Of a DNA stretch of 64,000 nt, positions 26,608 through 38,565 are shown piece by piece. Numbering within the stretch: the stretch's first letter is position 1; every line of letters begins with the position of its first letter. Both the position numbers and the translations under genes were made by a program. Location of the stretch: assembly GCF_900291985.1 (NCBI RefSeq), contig NZ_LT985980.1, positions 1,810,001-1,874,000 on the forward strand, given 5' to 3'. The notes under the pieces were generated by a model, which saw only the letters and a list, made by a program, of their open reading frames with translations, did no database searches and was not told the DNA's origin. Origin of the DNA: Lysinibacillus timonensis (lineage in GTDB: Bacteria; Bacillota; Bacilli; Bacillales_A; Planococcaceae).

Positions 26608-27171
26608 CTATGACAACGCTTTCGTTATAACAGACTTCATATCTTCATAAACCCAGTTTGCACATTGTGGCTCATCTACGAATCTCTTCTGGATTGTAGT
26701 ATACATTTCTTTTTGTTGTTCATCAAATTGAGGGTCCTCTTTGTCTGGTAACTTTGCACGCATCTCCATTACCATTTGTTGTAGTTCTGGCGCTCGTGGA
26801 CCCCATTTCCCAATCACATTGCCTTCTTGGTTTAAGAAAAGGTAAATCGGAATTGCACGACCACCATTTGTTAAATATCTGTCAATCAAATCTGTATCTG
26901 CATCGCGGAAAGCACAACGAATATCTAAGTCAGCCTCTTCAGCAATTTTGCGGATAACTGCGTTGTTTAACATCGCATCTCCACACCAATCTTCCGTAAT
27001 AGCTAGTATGTGAGGCTTTTTCTCTTTTAATAATTGAAACACTTCGTCTTCTGGATTCACATTAAAATTGTTGTACACTTCAAAGCTAGGCTCTTTTAAA
27101 TTTGTTGTCATTTGCTCCATGTAGTCCGCCATTGACATTGATTCTTCAAAATATTGTTGTTCAGTTTTCAT
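26608..27171 (-). CDS. thioredoxin-fold family protein (WCGD type)
   Basis: The 187-residue cytosolic protein begins with a helical segment and then a thioredoxin-like domain (about 50-130) with ILAITEDWCGDAML at the active-site position and a cis-proline region AIPIYLFLN. The CxxC is reduced to a single cysteine (CGDA), so it is not a classical dithiol oxidoreductase. Related Bacillales proteins are annotated as thioredoxin family, function unknown. GGGAGGTAAT supports the start. A large noncoding repeat array lies upstream. Confidence 0.8.
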   Translation of the reverse strand: MKTEQQYFEESMSMADYMEQMTTNLKEPSFEVYNNFNVNPEDEVFQLLKEKKPHILAITEDWCGDAMLNNAVIRKIAEEADLDIRCAFRDADTDLIDRYLTNGGRAIPIYLFLNQEGNVIGKWGPRAPELQQMVMEMRAKLPDKEDPQFDEQQKEMYTTIQKRFVDEPQCANWVYEDMKSVITKALS

Positions 27172-27289
27172 GATTCATTACCTCCCTTTAAACTATCTCC
27201 ATTTTGCCCATTATTTCAGAGGAATACAATTTTTTTGATTTGGGATTTGGAATTCTCCACTTCTGAGCTTGGGTAGGCGGATATATGCG

Positions 27290-28140
27290 GGATTTTCTGC
27301 TTCTGATTTTGGATTTGGCTGATATCCTCTTGCTTTTGGCTGATAAGTTGCCTGGTTTGGCTGATATTCTGCTTGCCTTGGCGAATAAATGCAGGATCCC
27401 TGCTCCTGACTTGGATTGGGCTGATATCCTCTTGCTTTTGGCTTATAAGTTGCCTGGTTTGGCTGATATTCTGCTTGCCTTGGCGAATAAATGCAGGACC
27501 CCCTGCTCCTGACTTGGATTGGGCTGATATCCTCTTGCTTTTGGCTTATAAGTTGCCTGGTTTGGCTGATATTCTGCTTGCCTTGGCGAATAAATGCAGG
27601 ATCCCCTGCTCCTGGTTTGGATTTGGCTGATATCCTCTTGCTTTTGGCTTATAAGTTGCCTGGTTTGGCTGATATTCTGCTTGCCTTGGCGAATAAATGC
27701 AGGATCCCCTGCTCCTGACTTGGATTTGGCTGATATCCTCTTGCTTTTGGCTTATAAGTTGCCTGGTTTGGCTGATATCATGCTTGCCTTGGCGAATAAA
27801 TGCAGGACCCCCTGCTCCTGATCTTGGATTGGCTGATATCCCCTTGCTTTTGGATTATAAGTTGCCTGGTTTGGCTGATATTTGCTTGCCTTGGCAAATA
27901 AATGCAGGATCCCCTGCTCCTGACTTGGATTTGGCTGATATCCTCTTGCCTTTGGCTGATATCCCCTTGCTTTTGGCTTATATCCCTTTGCTTTTGGCTT
28001 ATATCCTTGCCTTTGGCTGATATCCCCTTGCCTTTGGCTGATATCCCCTTGCTTTTGGCTTATATCCCTTTGCTTTTGGCTTATATCTTTACCTTTGGCT
28101 GATATCCTCTAGCTTTTAGCTTAAATCCCCTTGCTTTAGT
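27290..28140. repeat. nested intergenic repeat array (21-bp units within ~103-bp units)
   Basis: Copies of a ~103-bp unit start (at GCTGATAT) at 27318, 27420, 27523, 27626, 27729, 27832 and 27933, i.e. spacings of 102, 103, 103, 103, 103 and 101. Each large unit is made of about five ~21-bp subunits with a shared head (TTTGGCT[GT]ATA) and variable tail. From 27933 to about 28140 only the simple 21-bp unit remains (GGCTGATATCCCCTTGCTTTT and variants, a few of 19). Because 103 is not divisible by three, the frames shift in every copy, so the open frames in the array are not genes. It fills the gap between the thioredoxin-like gene and gatB. Confidence 0.9.
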
Positions 28141-28166
28141 TGCCAGATTTGGCCAAAGCAAAAAAA

Positions 28167-28198
28167 CCCCCTGCAAGCAGCAAAAGGCTTACAAGGGG
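28167..28198 (-). terminator. terminator of gatCAB
   Basis: An imperfect 12-bp stem (CCCC...AAGC at 167-178 with 187-198) follows gatB; the minus strand continues with TTTTTTT. Confidence 0.8.
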
Positions 28199-28211
28199 AA
28201 CCTGTTATCAA

Positions 28212-29657
28212 TTAACGTTTATTAATTTCTTCAAGCAAGATTTTGTTTACCATTGGTGGGTTTGCTTGTCCTTTTGTTTCTTTCATAATTTGACCTACTA
28301 AGAAGCCAATTGCACGGTCTTTACCGTTTTTGAAGTCTTCAATCGATTGTGGATTGTTATCTAAGACTTTCGAAATAATCGGAACTAATACAGAAGCATC
28401 CGAAATTTGTACTAACCCTTTCGCCTTAACGATTTCGTTAGCGTCTCCACCGTTTTGCACTAGTTCAGTGAATACCTTCTTCGCGATCTTAGAAGAAATC
28501 GTGCCATCAGAAATTAGTTTTACCATACCCGCTAGATTTTCAGGAGTAAGCTTCGTCTGACCAATTTCGATTTGCTCTGAATTTAAGTAAGCCGAAACGT
28601 CACCCATTAACCAGTTGGCAGATAATTTTGCATCTGCACCAGCTACAACCATTTCGTCAAAGAAGTCAGAAATCGTTTTGTTTACAACAAGTACGCTTGC
28701 ATCATAATCATTTAGACCAAGCTCCTCCACATAACGTTTCTTACGTGCATCTGGAAGTTCAGGAATTGACTGACGTACGCGTTCTAACCAAGCATCATCA
28801 ATTACGATATCCACTAAGTCAGGTTCTGGGAAGTAACGGTAATCGTCCGTTCCTTCTTTAACACGCATTAAAATTGTCTTACCCGTTTTCTCATCAAAAC
28901 GACGAGTTTCTTGCTTAATTTCGCCACCAGCCATTAATACTTCAGCTTGGCGTACTTCTTCATATTCAAGACCTTTACGAACAAAGTTAAATGAGTTTAA
29001 ATTCTTTAACTCTGTTTTAGTACCGAATTCTTCTTGGCCATAAGGACGGATGGAAATGTTTGCATCACAACGTAATGACCCTTCTTCCATTTTCACATCG
29101 GATACGCCAGTGTATTGAATAATCGATTTTAATTTTTCAAGGTAAGCATAAGCTTCCGCAGGTGTGCGGATATCTGGTTCAGATACGATTTCTACTAAAG
29201 GTGTACCTTGACGGTTAAAGTCTACTAAAGAATAGCCATCACCATGTGTTAACTTACCAGCATCCTCTTCCATGTGTAGACGAGTAATTCCGATTTTCTT
29301 CGTGTAGCCTTCTTGGCCATCAGTTCCTGGCACTTCAATTTCAATCCAACCATCATATCCAATTGGCTTATCAAATTGTGAGATTTGGTATGCTTTCGGA
29401 TTGTCAGGGTAGAAATAGTTTTTACGGTCGAACTTTGTATGTTGGTTAATTTTCATATTTAGAGCTAGTGAAGCCTTCATTGCAAAATCAACAACATTTT
29501 TATTTAGTACTGGTAAAACACCTGGGTAACCAAGGTCAATTACCGTCGTATTTGTATTTGGCTCTGCACCGAAATGGTTTGGTGCTGGAGAGAAAATTTT
29601 AGAGTTTGTTTTTAACTCAACGTGTACTTCTAATCCGATAACTGTTTCAAAATTCAT
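28212..29657 (-). CDS. gatB: Asp-tRNA(Asn)/Glu-tRNA(Gln) amidotransferase subunit B
   Basis: The 481-residue kinase-like subunit activates the misacylated tRNA. The N-terminal cradle is clear: [12 protein letters not shown], a zinc/Mg-binding region, [24 protein letters not shown] and [14 protein letters not shown]. The C-terminal helical YqeY-like domain binds tRNA. It lies two bases after gatA. Length is typical. Confidence 0.96.
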   Translation of the reverse strand: MNFETVIGLEVHVELKTNSKIFSPAPNHFGAEPNTNTTVIDLGYPGVLPVLNKNVVDFAMKASLALNMKINQHTKFDRKNYFYPDNPKAYQISQFDKPIGYDGWIEIEVPGTDGQEGYTKKIGITRLHMEEDAGKLTHGDGYSLVDFNRQGTPLVEIVSEPDIRTPAEAYAYLEKLKSIIQYTGVSDVKMEEGSLRCDANISIRPYGQEEFGTKTELKNLNSFNFVRKGLEYEEVRQAEVLMAGGEIKQETRRFDEKTGKTILMRVKEGTDDYRYFPEPDLVDIVIDDAWLERVRQSIPELPDARKKRYVEELGLNDYDASVLVVNKTISDFFDEMVVAGADAKLSANWLMGDVSAYLNSEQIEIGQTKLTPENLAGMVKLISDGTISSKIAKKVFTELVQNGGDANEIVKAKGLVQISDASVLVPIISKVLDNNPQSIEDFKNGKDRAIGFLVGQIMKETKGQANPPMVNKILLEEINKR

Positions 29658-29659
29658 AA

Positions 29660-31123
29660 TTATTTACCCTCCCAAATTTGAGGAGTTTGTTTATGGAAAT
29701 CTGTTGCTTGCTCATATGCATAAGCAGCACGGTAGATTGTTTCCTCATCGAAATGTTTTCCGATAATTTGTAAGCCAAGTGGTAAACCTTCATGGAATCC
29801 ACATGGAATTGAGATAGCTGGAACACCTGCTAAGTTAATTGGAATTGTTAAAATATCGTTCGCATACATCGTTAATGGATCATTGATGTTTTGTCCAATT
29901 TGGAATGCTGCTGTTGGTGCAGTTGGTCCTACAATTACATCGTAGTTTTCAAATACTTTGTCGTAATCTTGTTTAATTAACGTACGTACTTGTTGAGCCT
30001 TTTTGTAATAAGCATCATAAGTACCAGCAGATAATGAATACGTTCCTAGCATAATACGGCGTTTTACTTCATCACCAAAACCTTGTGCACGTGTTTCTTT
30101 ATAAAGCTCCATTAAGTTTTTCACGCCTTCTGCACGGTATCCGTAACGGATCCCATCGAAACGAGAAAGGTTTGAAGAAGCCTCAGAAGATGAAAGAATG
30201 TAGTAAGCAGCTAAAGCGTATTTAGAATGCGGAAGTGATACTTCTTCCACAGTAGCACCTAATCCTTTAAGTACTTCAAGTGCATCTAGAATAGATTGGC
30301 GTACTTCTTCTTTTACACCTTCCCCTAAAAATTCTTTCGGTACAGCGACACGTAGACCTTTAATGTCACCATTTAAGCTAGCAACATAGTTTGGTACAGG
30401 AACGTCTGCAGAAGTTGAGTCATTCGGGTCAACACCTGCAATTGCTTCAAGCAATAACGCGTTATCATAAACATTACGCGTAAGTGGGCCGATTTGATCT
30501 AGGGAAGAAGCGAATGCAACTAATCCAAAACGAGATACACGTCCGTAAGTAGGTTTCATCCCTACAACACCACAATACGAAGCTGGTTGACGGATTGAAC
30601 CACCTGTGTCAGATCCTAATGAAAATGGAACTTCACCTGCTGCAACACTTGCTGCAGATGCACCTGAAGAACCTCCTGGTACATGATTTAAATTCCATGG
30701 GTTTTTCGTTGTTTTATATGCTGAGTTTTCATTTGATGAACCCATTGCGAATTCATCCATGTTTAATTTCCCAACTGTAACCATACCCGCTTCACGTAGT
30801 TTTTTTACTACTGTAGCATCATAGATTGGCATAAAACCTTCTAAAATTTTGGAAGCACATGTTGTTTCTAGTCCTTCAGTTACGATATTATCTTTAACCC
30901 CGATAGGTAGACCGAATAATGGTCCACGCTCCTCACTTGGGACTTTCTCTAGTTCTTCAGCACGTGCTGTCGCTTTTTCTTTATCTAAAGCTAGGAAAGC
31001 TTGTACATCTCCATCAAGCTTTTCAATACGTGAAAATGCTTCGTTTGTTAAGTCAGCGATTGTAAATTCGCCGTTATGTAAACCTTCTTGTAATTCTTTC
31101 GATGAACGTTCAAATAACGTCAT
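29660..31123 (-). CDS. gatA: Asp-tRNA(Asn)/Glu-tRNA(Gln) amidotransferase subunit A
   Basis: The 487-residue amidase liberates ammonia from glutamine for GatB. The Ser-cisSer-Lys triad is visible as K77 (PIGVKDNI), S152 (PGGSSGAS) and S176 ([11 protein letters not shown]). GGAGGGAATC precedes the start. It is cotranscribed with gatC (25 bases upstream) and gatB. Confidence 0.96.
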   Translation of the reverse strand: MTLFERSSKELQEGLHNGEFTIADLTNEAFSRIEKLDGDVQAFLALDKEKATARAEELEKVPSEERGPLFGLPIGVKDNIVTEGLETTCASKILEGFMPIYDATVVKKLREAGMVTVGKLNMDEFAMGSSNENSAYKTTKNPWNLNHVPGGSSGASAASVAAGEVPFSLGSDTGGSIRQPASYCGVVGMKPTYGRVSRFGLVAFASSLDQIGPLTRNVYDNALLLEAIAGVDPNDSTSADVPVPNYVASLNGDIKGLRVAVPKEFLGEGVKEEVRQSILDALEVLKGLGATVEEVSLPHSKYALAAYYILSSSEASSNLSRFDGIRYGYRAEGVKNLMELYKETRAQGFGDEVKRRIMLGTYSLSAGTYDAYYKKAQQVRTLIKQDYDKVFENYDVIVGPTAPTAAFQIGQNINDPLTMYANDILTIPINLAGVPAISIPCGFHEGLPLGLQIIGKHFDEETIYRAAYAYEQATDFHKQTPQIWEGK

Positions 31124-31148
31124 GAGATTCCCTCCTTCTTCGTAGGCT

Positions 31149-31442
31149 CTAGTCTTCTAAAATTGGCGGAACTTTAACTTGTCCAGCTTCTTGTTCTTTT
31201 ACATTTAACATCATTACATCACGATCTAAACCTTTTTGAGCAACATCTTCACGTAATACATTAACGATTGGTAATACATGAGAAGTTGGTTCAACATTTG
31301 TTGTGTCTAATTCATTAAGTTGTTCTGCAAAATCAGTAATTTTTCCAAGTTGTTCTGCAAATTTTTCAGCTTCTGCATCAGTAATTGCAAGTCTAGCTAA
31401 ATGTGCAACGTGTTTCACTTCTTCTTTTGAAAGTTTTGCCAT
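31149..31442 (-). CDS. gatC: Asp-tRNA(Asn)/Glu-tRNA(Gln) amidotransferase subunit C
   Basis: This 97-residue belt protein wraps GatA and GatB. The start [18 protein letters not shown] is preceded by GGAGGTG; a start ten codons earlier has none. [21 protein letters not shown] and LREDV are typical for GatC. It is the first gene of the gatCAB operon. The 260 bases upstream to camS hold the camS terminator and presumably the operon promoter. Confidence 0.95.
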   Translation of the reverse strand: MAKLSKEEVKHVAHLARLAITDAEAEKFAEQLGKITDFAEQLNELDTTNVEPTSHVLPIVNVLREDVAQKGLDRDVMMLNVKEQEAGQVKVPPILED

Positions 31443-31669
31443 TTCTACACCTCCGAATTTAATACATGGCAATAATCAATAATAATACCATTTTTCCCAA
31501 TAAAAATCACAAAATTGACTAAAAACACTAAAGTTACAGTCCAAATATAACCAATATTCCCGGGAGCTTTTGAACAATGCCATATTACTTCTAAATTATC
31601 GCCAAATTTCTCAAATTTTCAAACCTAATTAACAACTTTGGTAAATTTTTTATGAAAAACAAATGGAAA

Positions 31670-31696
31670 CAGTGTAGCTCAAATCCACTACACTGT
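31670..31696 (-). terminator. terminator of camS
   Basis: A 9-bp stem (ACAGTGTAG with CTACACTGT) lies just after the camS stop. The minus-strand tail is TTCCATTTGTTTTTC. Confidence 0.6.
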
Positions 31697-31702
31697 TCTC
31701 CT

Positions 31703-32875
31703 TTAATAGTTAAAGATATGAACGAATGGTTCATTTTCATTTTCTTCTTTTAAGATCAATGCTTCTTGCCCGTTAATCGAAGTAATACTTACTTCTATAT
31801 CAATATCATTAGGGAATTGATTTAGCATGATCCCTGATAAGTACTGAGTAAACCCAATAATTTCTGTCGTTCCATAAAACTGAATAGGTATTTGAATCAT
31901 GATTTTTTGAAGCTCATTATTTCGATAATATCCTGTTCCAACGACACTAGTATAGTTTGAGAAATATTTATCGATATCTTCTTTAAATTTTATAAAGGCA
32001 TTATTCATATCTCGATAATATTCCTCCTCCTTATTGGTTGGGAATGTTACGTATACTTCGTTAATTGTCTGCCAATCGCCTAGACTATTTTGACCACTAT
32101 CAGAAACACTGTAGGCAAAATAAGTACCTGGTACAATAGCATTTCTTTCTTCTTGTTTAAACAAACCGATGACGATTGGAATATTATTTAGCTCTGGGCG
32201 TGCACGTAGACGTGTTATTACTTCTTGAGCTATTTCCTTTCCTTTTTGTTCTAAAACGTCCATCGGAATCGGCTCGCTATAGTACTCGCCATATTGTTCT
32301 TTTTGGTAATAGTAAGTTGAATTTAGAGCTAAGCCAATTGATAACCCTGCAAGACCCACTTTGTTATCATCCGTTTTCTTCAAGTAGTTTTGTTCTACTA
32401 TATGAGCTAAATAGATTGGTGCCTGTTTAGCTCTTGTGACCGGGTCTAATTCTACTCCCTTTTCGTCGAGATTAGAAGGATTCAATCCTCTCAATGAAGG
32501 ATCTGCATCCTCATTTTGGTTTTCACGGGCTAGCCAGTTACTTACTGTATTGGCATCTAAATATTGGCCTTCTTGAAAGTAGTACTCATCCGTATTAAAA
32601 GTATTTTGTGAAATACGCATTAAACCAGTTTCGACTTCTTTAATATCGTACTTGGTATATATATTTGAGACCACTAAGCCACGGCTAGCACTTTCTTTAT
32701 ATGGAATTAACGTCTTATAAAAGCTTTCGTCTAATTGCATACTAGGGATAATGGTTGTTTCAATCTCTTCTACTGTTTCATCAGTTAGAATTTCGGTGTC
32801 TTCTTCAGGAGAAGGCACACATGCAGCTAGCATAGCCACAACAACCATCGCCGGAATCCAGCGTATTCGTTTCAT
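31703..32875 (-). CDS. camS: CamS family lipoprotein (sex pheromone cAM373 precursor family)
   Basis: The 390-residue lipoprotein has a short basic signal peptide and lipobox MLAACVP (cysteine 19). The mature part matches the CamS family of Firmicutes: SRGLVVSNIYTKYDIKEVE, a GLMRISQ block, GLSIGLALNS and the C-terminal SGIMLNQFPNDIDIEVSI. In staphylococci and enterococci, peptides cut from the signal sequence act as conjugation pheromones, while the lipoprotein body has no known activity. It lies 14 bases after ligA in the conserved pcrB-pcrA-ligA-camS order. Confidence 0.9.
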   Translation of the reverse strand: MKRIRWIPAMVVVAMLAACVPSPEEDTEILTDETVEEIETTIIPSMQLDESFYKTLIPYKESASRGLVVSNIYTKYDIKEVETGLMRISQNTFNTDEYYFQEGQYLDANTVSNWLARENQNEDADPSLRGLNPSNLDEKGVELDPVTRAKQAPIYLAHIVEQNYLKKTDDNKVGLAGLSIGLALNSTYYYQKEQYGEYYSEPIPMDVLEQKGKEIAQEVITRLRARPELNNIPIVIGLFKQEERNAIVPGTYFAYSVSDSGQNSLGDWQTINEVYVTFPTNKEEEYYRDMNNAFIKFKEDIDKYFSNYTSVVGTGYYRNNELQKIMIQIPIQFYGTTEIIGFTQYLSGIMLNQFPNDIDIEVSITSINGQEALILKEENENEPFVHIFNY

Positions 32876-32889
32876 CGTAGGAAACTCCT

Positions 32890-34902
<2,013 letters not shown>

Positions 34903-34916
34903 TTATCAATTGACCT

Positions 34917-37172
34917 TTATTCTGCCTTTGTAATTGGGGCAAATTTCGCAAGTAATCGTTTAACGCCTAGCTCTGGAAATGCTATATCTAATTCTAAGTC
35001 ATCCTCGTTACCTCTAACACTTACAACTGTACCAGTTCCCCATTTTTTGTGAACCGCTTTGTCACCTAATTTCCACCCTAAATCGTTTCCACCTGTCGAT
35101 TGTAAGCTTGCCACCTGTGGTTTAGTTTGGACATTCCCTAGTCGACGAGATTGTGGACGGTTATTTCGTGACGCACCGAAAGGTAATGAATCAGAATGGG
35201 TGTTTAGTTGATTAGACGTAGAAATTTGTTCCATGACTTCTTCTGATATTTCACGTAGAAAGCGGGAAGGTGAATTGAAGCTTGACCGGCCATATAATGT
35301 ACGAGATTGTGCACAAGTTAAGTAAAGTCGCTGTTCCGCGCGAGTAATCCCAACATAAGCTAATCTTCTTTCCTCTTCCATTTCTGCTGGATCATCTAGA
35401 GACCTTGAATGCGGGAATATATTTTCTTCCATTCCGATTATAAAGACAACAGGAAACTCTAATCCCTTTGCAGAGTGCATTGTCATTAGAATGATACTTC
35501 CCTTTGATGTATCTTCTTTCTCTAGCGCATCAATATCTGCAACTAACGCTAAGTCAGTTAGGAATGCAACAAGGGATTTATCATCACTTCGTTCTTCAAA
35601 TGCCTTTGTGACAGATAAAAATTCCTCAATATTTTCCAAACGACTCTCTGCCTCAATGCTCTTCTCTGCTTCAAGCATCGCGCGATATCCTGTTTTATCG
35701 ATTACTTGTTCTACTAATTCAGTTACTGATAAATACTCTTGCATTTTAGTGAAACCTTCAATTAAATCGCGAAATTTCTCTACTGCACTCGTTGCTTTTG
35801 GTGTAAGGCCCATAAATACTACTTCATTTAATGCATCGAAAATGGACCGGTCTTGTTGAATAGCGTATGTTGCCATTCGTTCAAATGAAGTTGCGCCAAT
35901 ATTTCGTTTCGGTTCATTAATAATTCGAGCAAGCGATAGATCATCATCGTTGTTGGCTATTAGTCGTAAGTAGGCTAATAGATCTTTAATTTCCTTACGG
36001 TCATAGAATTTCGTCCCGCCAACAATTTGGTACGTCATATTCGATTTAACGAGCACTTCCTCCATTACACGTGACTGTGCATTGGTACGATATAAAATAG
36101 CAAAGTCATCTAAAGAACGGTTCTCCGAATCCATCAATTCTTTAATCGTTTTTACGACAAATTGAGCTTCTTGTTGTTCACTACCCGCTTTAAAAACCTT
36201 AATTTTGTCACCATCGATATTATCCGTACGTAGTTTTTTCGGATATCTACTTTCGTTATTTTCAATAACGTCGTTAGCTGCCTGCAAAATACGTTTTGTT
36301 GAGCGATAGTTTTGTTCTAAAAGGATGACTTTTGCTTTTGGATAGTCCTTTTCAAACGATAAAATATTGCCAATATCGGCTCCACGCCAACGATAGATTG
36401 ATTGGTCAGAATCCCCTACTACACAGATGTTTTTGAATTTCTTTGCTAGCATTTTTACTAGCTTATACTGTGAATGGTTCGTATCTTGATACTCATCTAC
36501 ATGAATATATTGGAACTTATTTTGGTAAAATTCCAATACATCTGGTACTCTCTCAAATAAGTGAATTGTCGTCATAATTAGATCATCAAAATCGAGTGAT
36601 TGGTTTTTTAATAATCTCTTTTGATAACCTTCATATACATCCGCAATCACTTTTTCATACGGATTATTTGGATTACTATTTGCTCTATAATCATCCGCTG
36701 TAATACATTCATTTTTGGCTGAGCTAATTGCATTTAGAATAGCACGTGGCTCATAGCGTTTTGAATCAATATTTAATTGCTTTACTACATTTTTAATGAC
36801 CGTTAACTGGTCTGATGAATCTAAGATTGAAAAGTTTTTAGATATGCCGATACGATCGATATTACGTCGTAAAATACGTACACACATCGAGTGGAATGTC
36901 GATACCCACATACTTTCTGATATCCCGCTACCTAATAGTCCATCAATACGATTTCTCATTTCCCTTGCTGCTTTATTCGTAAATGTAATCGCTAAAATTT
37001 TCGATGGATATACTTCTTTTTCCACAACTAAATAGGCAATTCGATGTGTCAGTACTCGTGTTTTCCCCGAGCCTGCACCTGCCATAATTAGGAGAGGTCC
37101 TTCTGTTGTTTTTACAGCTTCTGTTTGCTGTGGATTCATCCCAGTTAATAAGTTTTTCGTTATTTGTTCCAT
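34917..37172 (-). CDS. pcrA: ATP-dependent DNA helicase PcrA
   Basis: The 751-residue SF1A 3'-5' helicase acts in repair, plasmid replication and clearing of RecA and RNA polymerase. Visible motifs are the Q-motif, Walker [19 protein letters not shown] (motif II), [13 protein letters not shown] (III), and [16 protein letters not shown] (V region) with YVGITRA (VI). The C-terminal Tudor-like module ([15 protein letters not shown]) contacts RNA polymerase. It precedes ligA. The 202 bases between pcrB and pcrA contain a structured inverted-repeat element. Confidence 0.97.
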   Translation of the reverse strand: MEQITKNLLTGMNPQQTEAVKTTEGPLLIMAGAGSGKTRVLTHRIAYLVVEKEVYPSKILAITFTNKAAREMRNRIDGLLGSGISESMWVSTFHSMCVRILRRNIDRIGISKNFSILDSSDQLTVIKNVVKQLNIDSKRYEPRAILNAISSAKNECITADDYRANSNPNNPYEKVIADVYEGYQKRLLKNQSLDFDDLIMTTIHLFERVPDVLEFYQNKFQYIHVDEYQDTNHSQYKLVKMLAKKFKNICVVGDSDQSIYRWRGADIGNILSFEKDYPKAKVILLEQNYRSTKRILQAANDVIENNESRYPKKLRTDNIDGDKIKVFKAGSEQQEAQFVVKTIKELMDSENRSLDDFAILYRTNAQSRVMEEVLVKSNMTYQIVGGTKFYDRKEIKDLLAYLRLIANNDDDLSLARIINEPKRNIGATSFERMATYAIQQDRSIFDALNEVVFMGLTPKATSAVEKFRDLIEGFTKMQEYLSVTELVEQVIDKTGYRAMLEAEKSIEAESRLENIEEFLSVTKAFEERSDDKSLVAFLTDLALVADIDALEKEDTSKGSIILMTMHSAKGLEFPVVFIIGMEENIFPHSRSLDDPAEMEEERRLAYVGITRAEQRLYLTCAQSRTLYGRSSFNSPSRFLREISEEVMEQISTSNQLNTHSDSLPFGASRNNRPQSRRLGNVQTKPQVASLQSTGGNDLGWKLGDKAVHKKWGTGTVVSVRGNEDDLELDIAFPELGVKRLLAKFAPITKAE

Positions 37173-37225
37173 AATGCACCGTCCTAATTATACTAATCCG
37201 ATCTTTGTGACATCCGCCGGAAGCT

Positions 37226-37308
37226 TTAACTTGATGAAACTAACAATAAACGGAGAAATCCCTCCTATCCAACTGGTTAGGGGCTTCCTAGCTAAAATCA
37301 AGTTAAAA
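37226..37308 (-). other. structured inverted-repeat element between pcrB and pcrA
   Basis: Eleven-base inverted ends (TTTAACTTGAT at 226-236, ATCAAGTTAAA at 298-308) enclose an inner hairpin on the minus strand, CCTAACCA-GT-TGGATAGG, within a C/G-rich stem (about 37263-37284). It precedes pcrA by about 55 bases. No second copy was seen in the window. It could be a small palindromic repeat element or a leader RNA; it matches no riboswitch class I recognise. Confidence 0.5.
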
Positions 37309-37374
37309 CAAACACTTGTTCTCTATTATACAATAAGATGAATCTGTTGCGTAGCCGAATTAATGGCTATTAGA

Positions 37375-38061
37375 TCAAAGGCATTTCACAGCTTCAACCG
37401 TTTTTAAAGCCTGATTTAAGTCATCATAAATAATATTGCCAACAATAATCGTATCTGCTATTTTTGCCATTTCAGCAGCTTGGTCTATAGAAGTGATTCC
37501 TCCACCATAAAAAAGTTTTGTTTCATTTAGTACCTCTTTTACTGAGGAAACAATATTTACATCTCCATATTTACCGCTATATTCTAAATAAAAAATCGGA
37601 AGCTTAAAATAATTTTCAGCAAGTCGCGCATAAGCAATCACATCATCTTCTGTTAAATCAGTATTTGCATTTGTTTCCTGAGCGACTTTACAATCTGGGT
37701 TTAAAACACAATACCCTTCTGCTATTAGCTCGTCCCAGACTAGGACATCTCCGTATTCTTTAATTGCTTCATGATGTAAATCTTTTACCCATTTAGTATC
37801 ACGACTGTTTAATACAGACGGGATTAAATAATAATCAAACCCAGGAGTTACCGCATCTATATTTGAAATTTCTAATGCAATCGGAACTGTAAAACGTCGT
37901 ATTCTTACTAATTTATCGATTACATTATCAATCGTTACACCATCAGTACCGCCAACTAATATGACATCCGTACCCGACTCACAAATTTTCTCTAATGCTT
38001 CGTCCGATATTTCTTTTTCAGGATCTATTTTAAACACATGTCTCCAATTCTTAAATTCCAT
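37375..38061 (-). CDS. pcrB: heptaprenylglyceryl phosphate synthase PcrB
   Basis: The 228-residue TIM-barrel enzyme transfers a heptaprenyl chain to glycerol-1-phosphate, making an archaeal-type ether lipid precursor in Bacillales. The start MEFKNWRHVFKIDPEKE has GGTGGAG upstream; 16 codons of longer frame lack support. Landmarks are DVILVGGTDGV, YLIPSVLNS and the phosphate-binding FYGGGITSIDQA and IIVGNIIYDD. It lies upstream of pcrA, as in Bacillus subtilis. Confidence 0.95.
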   Translation of the reverse strand: MEFKNWRHVFKIDPEKEISDEALEKICESGTDVILVGGTDGVTIDNVIDKLVRIRRFTVPIALEISNIDAVTPGFDYYLIPSVLNSRDTKWVKDLHHEAIKEYGDVLVWDELIAEGYCVLNPDCKVAQETNANTDLTEDDVIAYARLAENYFKLPIFYLEYSGKYGDVNIVSSVKEVLNETKLFYGGGITSIDQAAEMAKIADTIIVGNIIYDDLNQALKTVEAVKCL

Positions 38062-38186
38062 CTCGTCTCCACCTATCATCATTCTTTCAACGTTTATATT
38101 CGTATACAAGTATAACGTAAACTGTATAAAAGCGAAAAGGAGTCGATAGTGTGTTCTTAAAAACCATCATATATGAAATAAAAAAA

Positions 38187-38224
38187 GACCACCAAACAAG
38201 CTGAAGAAGTCTTGTCCAATGGTC
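38187..38224 (-). terminator. terminator of yerA-yerB-yerC
   Basis: A GACCA/TGGTC stem with inner ACAAG/CTTGT pairing is followed by seven Ts on the minus strand, right after the yerC stop. Confidence 0.85.
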
Positions 38225-38230
38225 AGTGTC

Positions 38231-38548
38231 TTATTTTGAGGCTTGAAAAGGTTTTTCATCCGGGTACAATCGACCTAGCATTTCATCATATGTATCATTG
38301 CCGTAATCGAAGCAACGTCTTACACGAGAAATCGTTGCTGTTGAAGCACCAGTTTCCTTTTTTATTGTCTCATATGTCTTTTTCAAACGAAGTAAATGGG
38401 CTACCTCAAAGCGTTGTGCTAGTGATTGGATTTCACTAATTGTACATAAGTCATCAAAGAATTTATAACATTCTTCCAAATTTTTTAATTCTAATACAGC
38501 TTTAAATAATTGATCTGTTTGATGTCCGCGAATTTTTTCAATTTGCAT
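38231..38548 (-). CDS. yerC: YerC/TrpR-like DNA-binding protein
   Basis: The 105-residue all-helical protein has a Trp-repressor-like helix-turn-helix: SEIQSLAQRFEVAHLL followed by TGASTATISRVRRCFDYG, the recognition helix. The family is conserved in Firmicutes with unknown targets. AAAGGAAGAG precedes the start. It lies 17 bases after yerB, at the end of the yerA-yerB-yerC run, before a strong terminator. Confidence 0.9.
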   Translation of the reverse strand: MQIEKIRGHQTDQLFKAVLELKNLEECYKFFDDLCTISEIQSLAQRFEVAHLLRLKKTYETIKKETGASTATISRVRRCFDYGNDTYDEMLGRLYPDEKPFQASK

Positions 38549-38565
38549 ATATCTCTTCCTTTCCG

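Noticed and set aside
27285..28102. Several overlapping open frames with ADILLLLAYKLPGL-type repeats
   Set aside because: They are the three frames of a ~103-bp noncoding repeat. The frame changes in each copy, and there is no ribosome binding site or stable start.
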